Below, in pieces: positions 7,107 through 8,179 of a stretch of DNA of 8,179 nucleotides. Origin of the DNA: Mycobacterium sp. GTDB taxonomy: Bacteria; Actinomycetota; Actinomycetes; Mycobacteriales; Mycobacteriaceae. The notes under the pieces were generated by a model that worked only from the letters and a program-made list of their open reading frames with translations, was not told the origin of the DNA and did no database searches. The stretch is from the NCBI GenBank assembly GCA_019246375.1, contig JAFAQO010000046.1, positions 1 to 8,179 of the forward strand, in the 5' to 3' direction. The stretch's first letter is position 1. Each line of letters opens with the position of its first letter. The position numbers and the translations under genes are program-made.

Positions 7107-7861
7107 CAGTGTGCCCCTCGGTTGCGCCTCGCCGCCGAGTACAGGTAACTGTCGGTGAAGCCTTCAGCGGCAAGGACATCACCGACGATGACGACGGCAG
7201 TTTTGGTCACCGCGGCATCGTGCATCTGCCTGGCGATACTGGAAAGTGTGCAGCGCAGCACAGTCTCTTGCGGCCAGCTTGCGAAAGCCACTACAGCAGC
7301 CGGTGTTTCGGACCGATAGCCGCCGGCGAGCAGTTGCGGGACGATAGCGTCGATCTGCGCGGCGGCCAGGTGCAGCACCAGTGTGGCGCCGGACTGGGCC
7401 AGGGTGCCCAAATCTTCACCGGGCGGCATGGGTGTCGACAGCGTCGCCACCCGGGTCAACGTCACCGTCTGTGCCACTCCGGGGACGGTCAGCTCACGGC
7501 CCAGTGCCGCGGCCGCCGCTGCGAAAGCCGGTACGCCCGGCACGATTTCATATCCGATGCCCAACGCGTCGAGGCGGCGGCACTGCTCGGCCAGCGCGCT
7601 GTACAGCGAGGGGTCACCAGAATGCAATCGGGCCACATCGTGGCCCGCGGCGTCGGCGTCGGCGAGTTCGGTGACGATGTGTTCCAGCGTCAGCGGACCG
7701 GTGTCGACCACCTTGGCGTCAGGCGGGCACAGAGCCAGCAGGTCTTCGGGCATGATGGAACCGGCGTACAAGCACACCGGGCACCGGCTGAGCAGCCGTT
7801 GACCGCGAACGGTGATGAGGTCGGCGGCGCCGGGGCCTGCGCCGATGAAATATACCGTCAC
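7106..7861 (-). CDS. cobM: Precorrin-4 C11-methyltransferase (CobM)
   Basis: CobM transfers a methyl group from SAM to C11 of precorrin-4, giving precorrin-5. The product is 251 residues, the usual length, and begins MTVYFIGAGPGAADLITVRGQ: the GAGPGAAD loop at 7-14 is the first SAM-binding motif. LHSGDPSLY at 79-87 and VPGVPAF at 107-113 are the second and third. The GTG at 7861 is chosen over longer in-frame starts (for example ATG 7879, within cobL) because the family starts right at this VYFIGAGPG segment and because GTG overlaps the cobL TGA in a GTGA, a classic coupled junction. The open frame continues upstream to 8059 but that part is antisense-like shadow of cobL. Middle gene of cobL-cobM-cobK. 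Confidence 0.96.
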   Translation of the reverse strand: MTVYFIGAGPGAADLITVRGQRLLSRCPVCLYAGSIMPEDLLALCPPDAKVVDTGPLTLEHIVTELADADAAGHDVARLHSGDPSLYSALAEQCRRLDALGIGYEIVPGVPAFAAAAAALGRELTVPGVAQTVTLTRVATLSTPMPPGEDLGTLAQSGATLVLHLAAAQIDAIVPQLLAGGYRSETPAAVVAFASWPQETVLRCTLSSIARQMHDAAVTKTAVVIVGDVLAAEGFTDSYLYSAARRNRGAH

Positions 7862-8179
7862 TGCTTGGTCACTTCCCATTGGGTGACCGGCAGCTGGGGG
7901 CGCCAACCGGTGAAACCGCCCAGCGGCTCGCTCTGATAGTGCTGGAAGCGTCGTAGCTGACCGCCGAGGCGCGAATAGGATTGCGCCAGAATGGCTTCGG
8001 ATTCCGCTGTGACCGTGTTGGCGACGAGCCGCCCGCCGGCCGGCAGGTGGTCGAGGCACGCGTCAAGCAGTCCCGGCTGGGTGAGCCCGCCGCCGATGAA
8101 GATGGCCGACGGCGTCGCGGCGCCGTCGAAGGCATACGGGGCTTCGCCGCGCAGGTCGACGCTGACACCGAAGGCGGCG
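7858..8179 (-). CDS. cobL: Precorrin-6B C5,15-methyltransferase (decarboxylating) CobL, C-terminal end; cut by window end
   Basis: Only the last 106 codons and the TGA (7858-7860) are present; the gene enters from beyond 8179. CobL methylates C5 and C15 of precorrin-6B and decarboxylates the C12 acetate. The visible part is the CbiT-like C-terminal methyltransferase domain: SVDLRGEAPYAFDG, then SAIFIGGGLTQPGLLDAC, then LPAGGRLVANTVTAESEAIL, which is the strand/helix pattern of a class I Rossmann methyltransferase after its SAM motif, ending GFTGWRPQLPVTQWEVTKQ. The N-terminal C5-methylase half lies outside. The stop overlaps the cobM GTG by 4 nt, placing it first in this visible part of the minus-strand operon. 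Confidence 0.93.
   Translation of the reverse strand, partial: AAFGVSVDLRGEAPYAFDGAATPSAIFIGGGLTQPGLLDACLDHLPAGGRLVANTVTAESEAILAQSYSRLGGQLRRFQHYQSEPLGGFTGWRPQLPVTQWEVTKQ

Noticed and set aside
7109..7936. 275-residue plus-strand open frame opposite cobM
   Set aside because: Shadow of cobM, which has all SAM-methylase motifs in the other strand.
1..8179. CRISPR, tRNA, rRNA, insertion sequence or prophage signals
   Set aside because: No regular repeat-spacer pattern, no transposase or integrase-like protein and no RNA gene pattern was seen on either strand.

Overview
This window is a high-GC actinobacterial segment that most resembles the cobalamin (vitamin B12) locus of a Mycobacterium species. 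The evidence is the GC-rich codon use, the order cobG-cobH-cobIJ on one strand facing cobL-cobM-cobK on the other, the fused CobI-CobJ protein, and a mycothiol-isomerase/DinB-type protein of a kind common in mycothiol-producing actinobacteria. The species cannot be named from sequence alone.

Layout. Positions 1-1644 (minus strand) hold the N-terminal 548 codons of a large ATP-binding, probably LuxR-type, transcriptional regulator whose C-terminus lies outside the window. It is divergent from the first cob operon across a gap of about 144 bp (1645-1788). Positions 1789-5042 (plus strand) hold cobG, cobH and cobIJ, tightly packed (9-nt gap, then a 4-nt ATGA overlap). Positions 8179-5092 (minus strand) hold a second tightly packed operon: the 3' end of cobL, then cobM, cobK, a nitroreductase-family flavoprotein and a TIGR03086/mycothiol-isomerase-like protein. 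Every junction in it overlaps by 1-14 nt. The two operons converge at about 5042/5092, where a 12-bp inverted repeat may act as a shared terminator.

How the genes work together. CobI, CobG, CobJ, CobM, CobK, CobL and CobH catalyse successive steps of the aerobic (oxygen-dependent) corrin pathway: precorrin-2 C20 methylation, oxygen-dependent ring oxidation, C17 methylation with ring contraction, C11 methylation, precorrin-6A reduction, C5/C15 methylation with decarboxylation, and methyl migration to hydrogenobyrinate. CobF, the precorrin-6A synthase that acts between CobM and CobK, is not in this window.

The non-routine content is (i) the nitroreductase and DinB-like genes translationally joined to the end of cobK, in the interval where M. 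tuberculosis carries Rv2067c-blaC-sigC; (ii) the divergent STAND/LuxR-like regulator, which has TTA codons absent from the cob genes; and (iii) a small hairpin that places the cobG Shine-Dalgarno in its loop. I found no clearly new multi-gene system, no mobile element, no RNA gene and no CRISPR.
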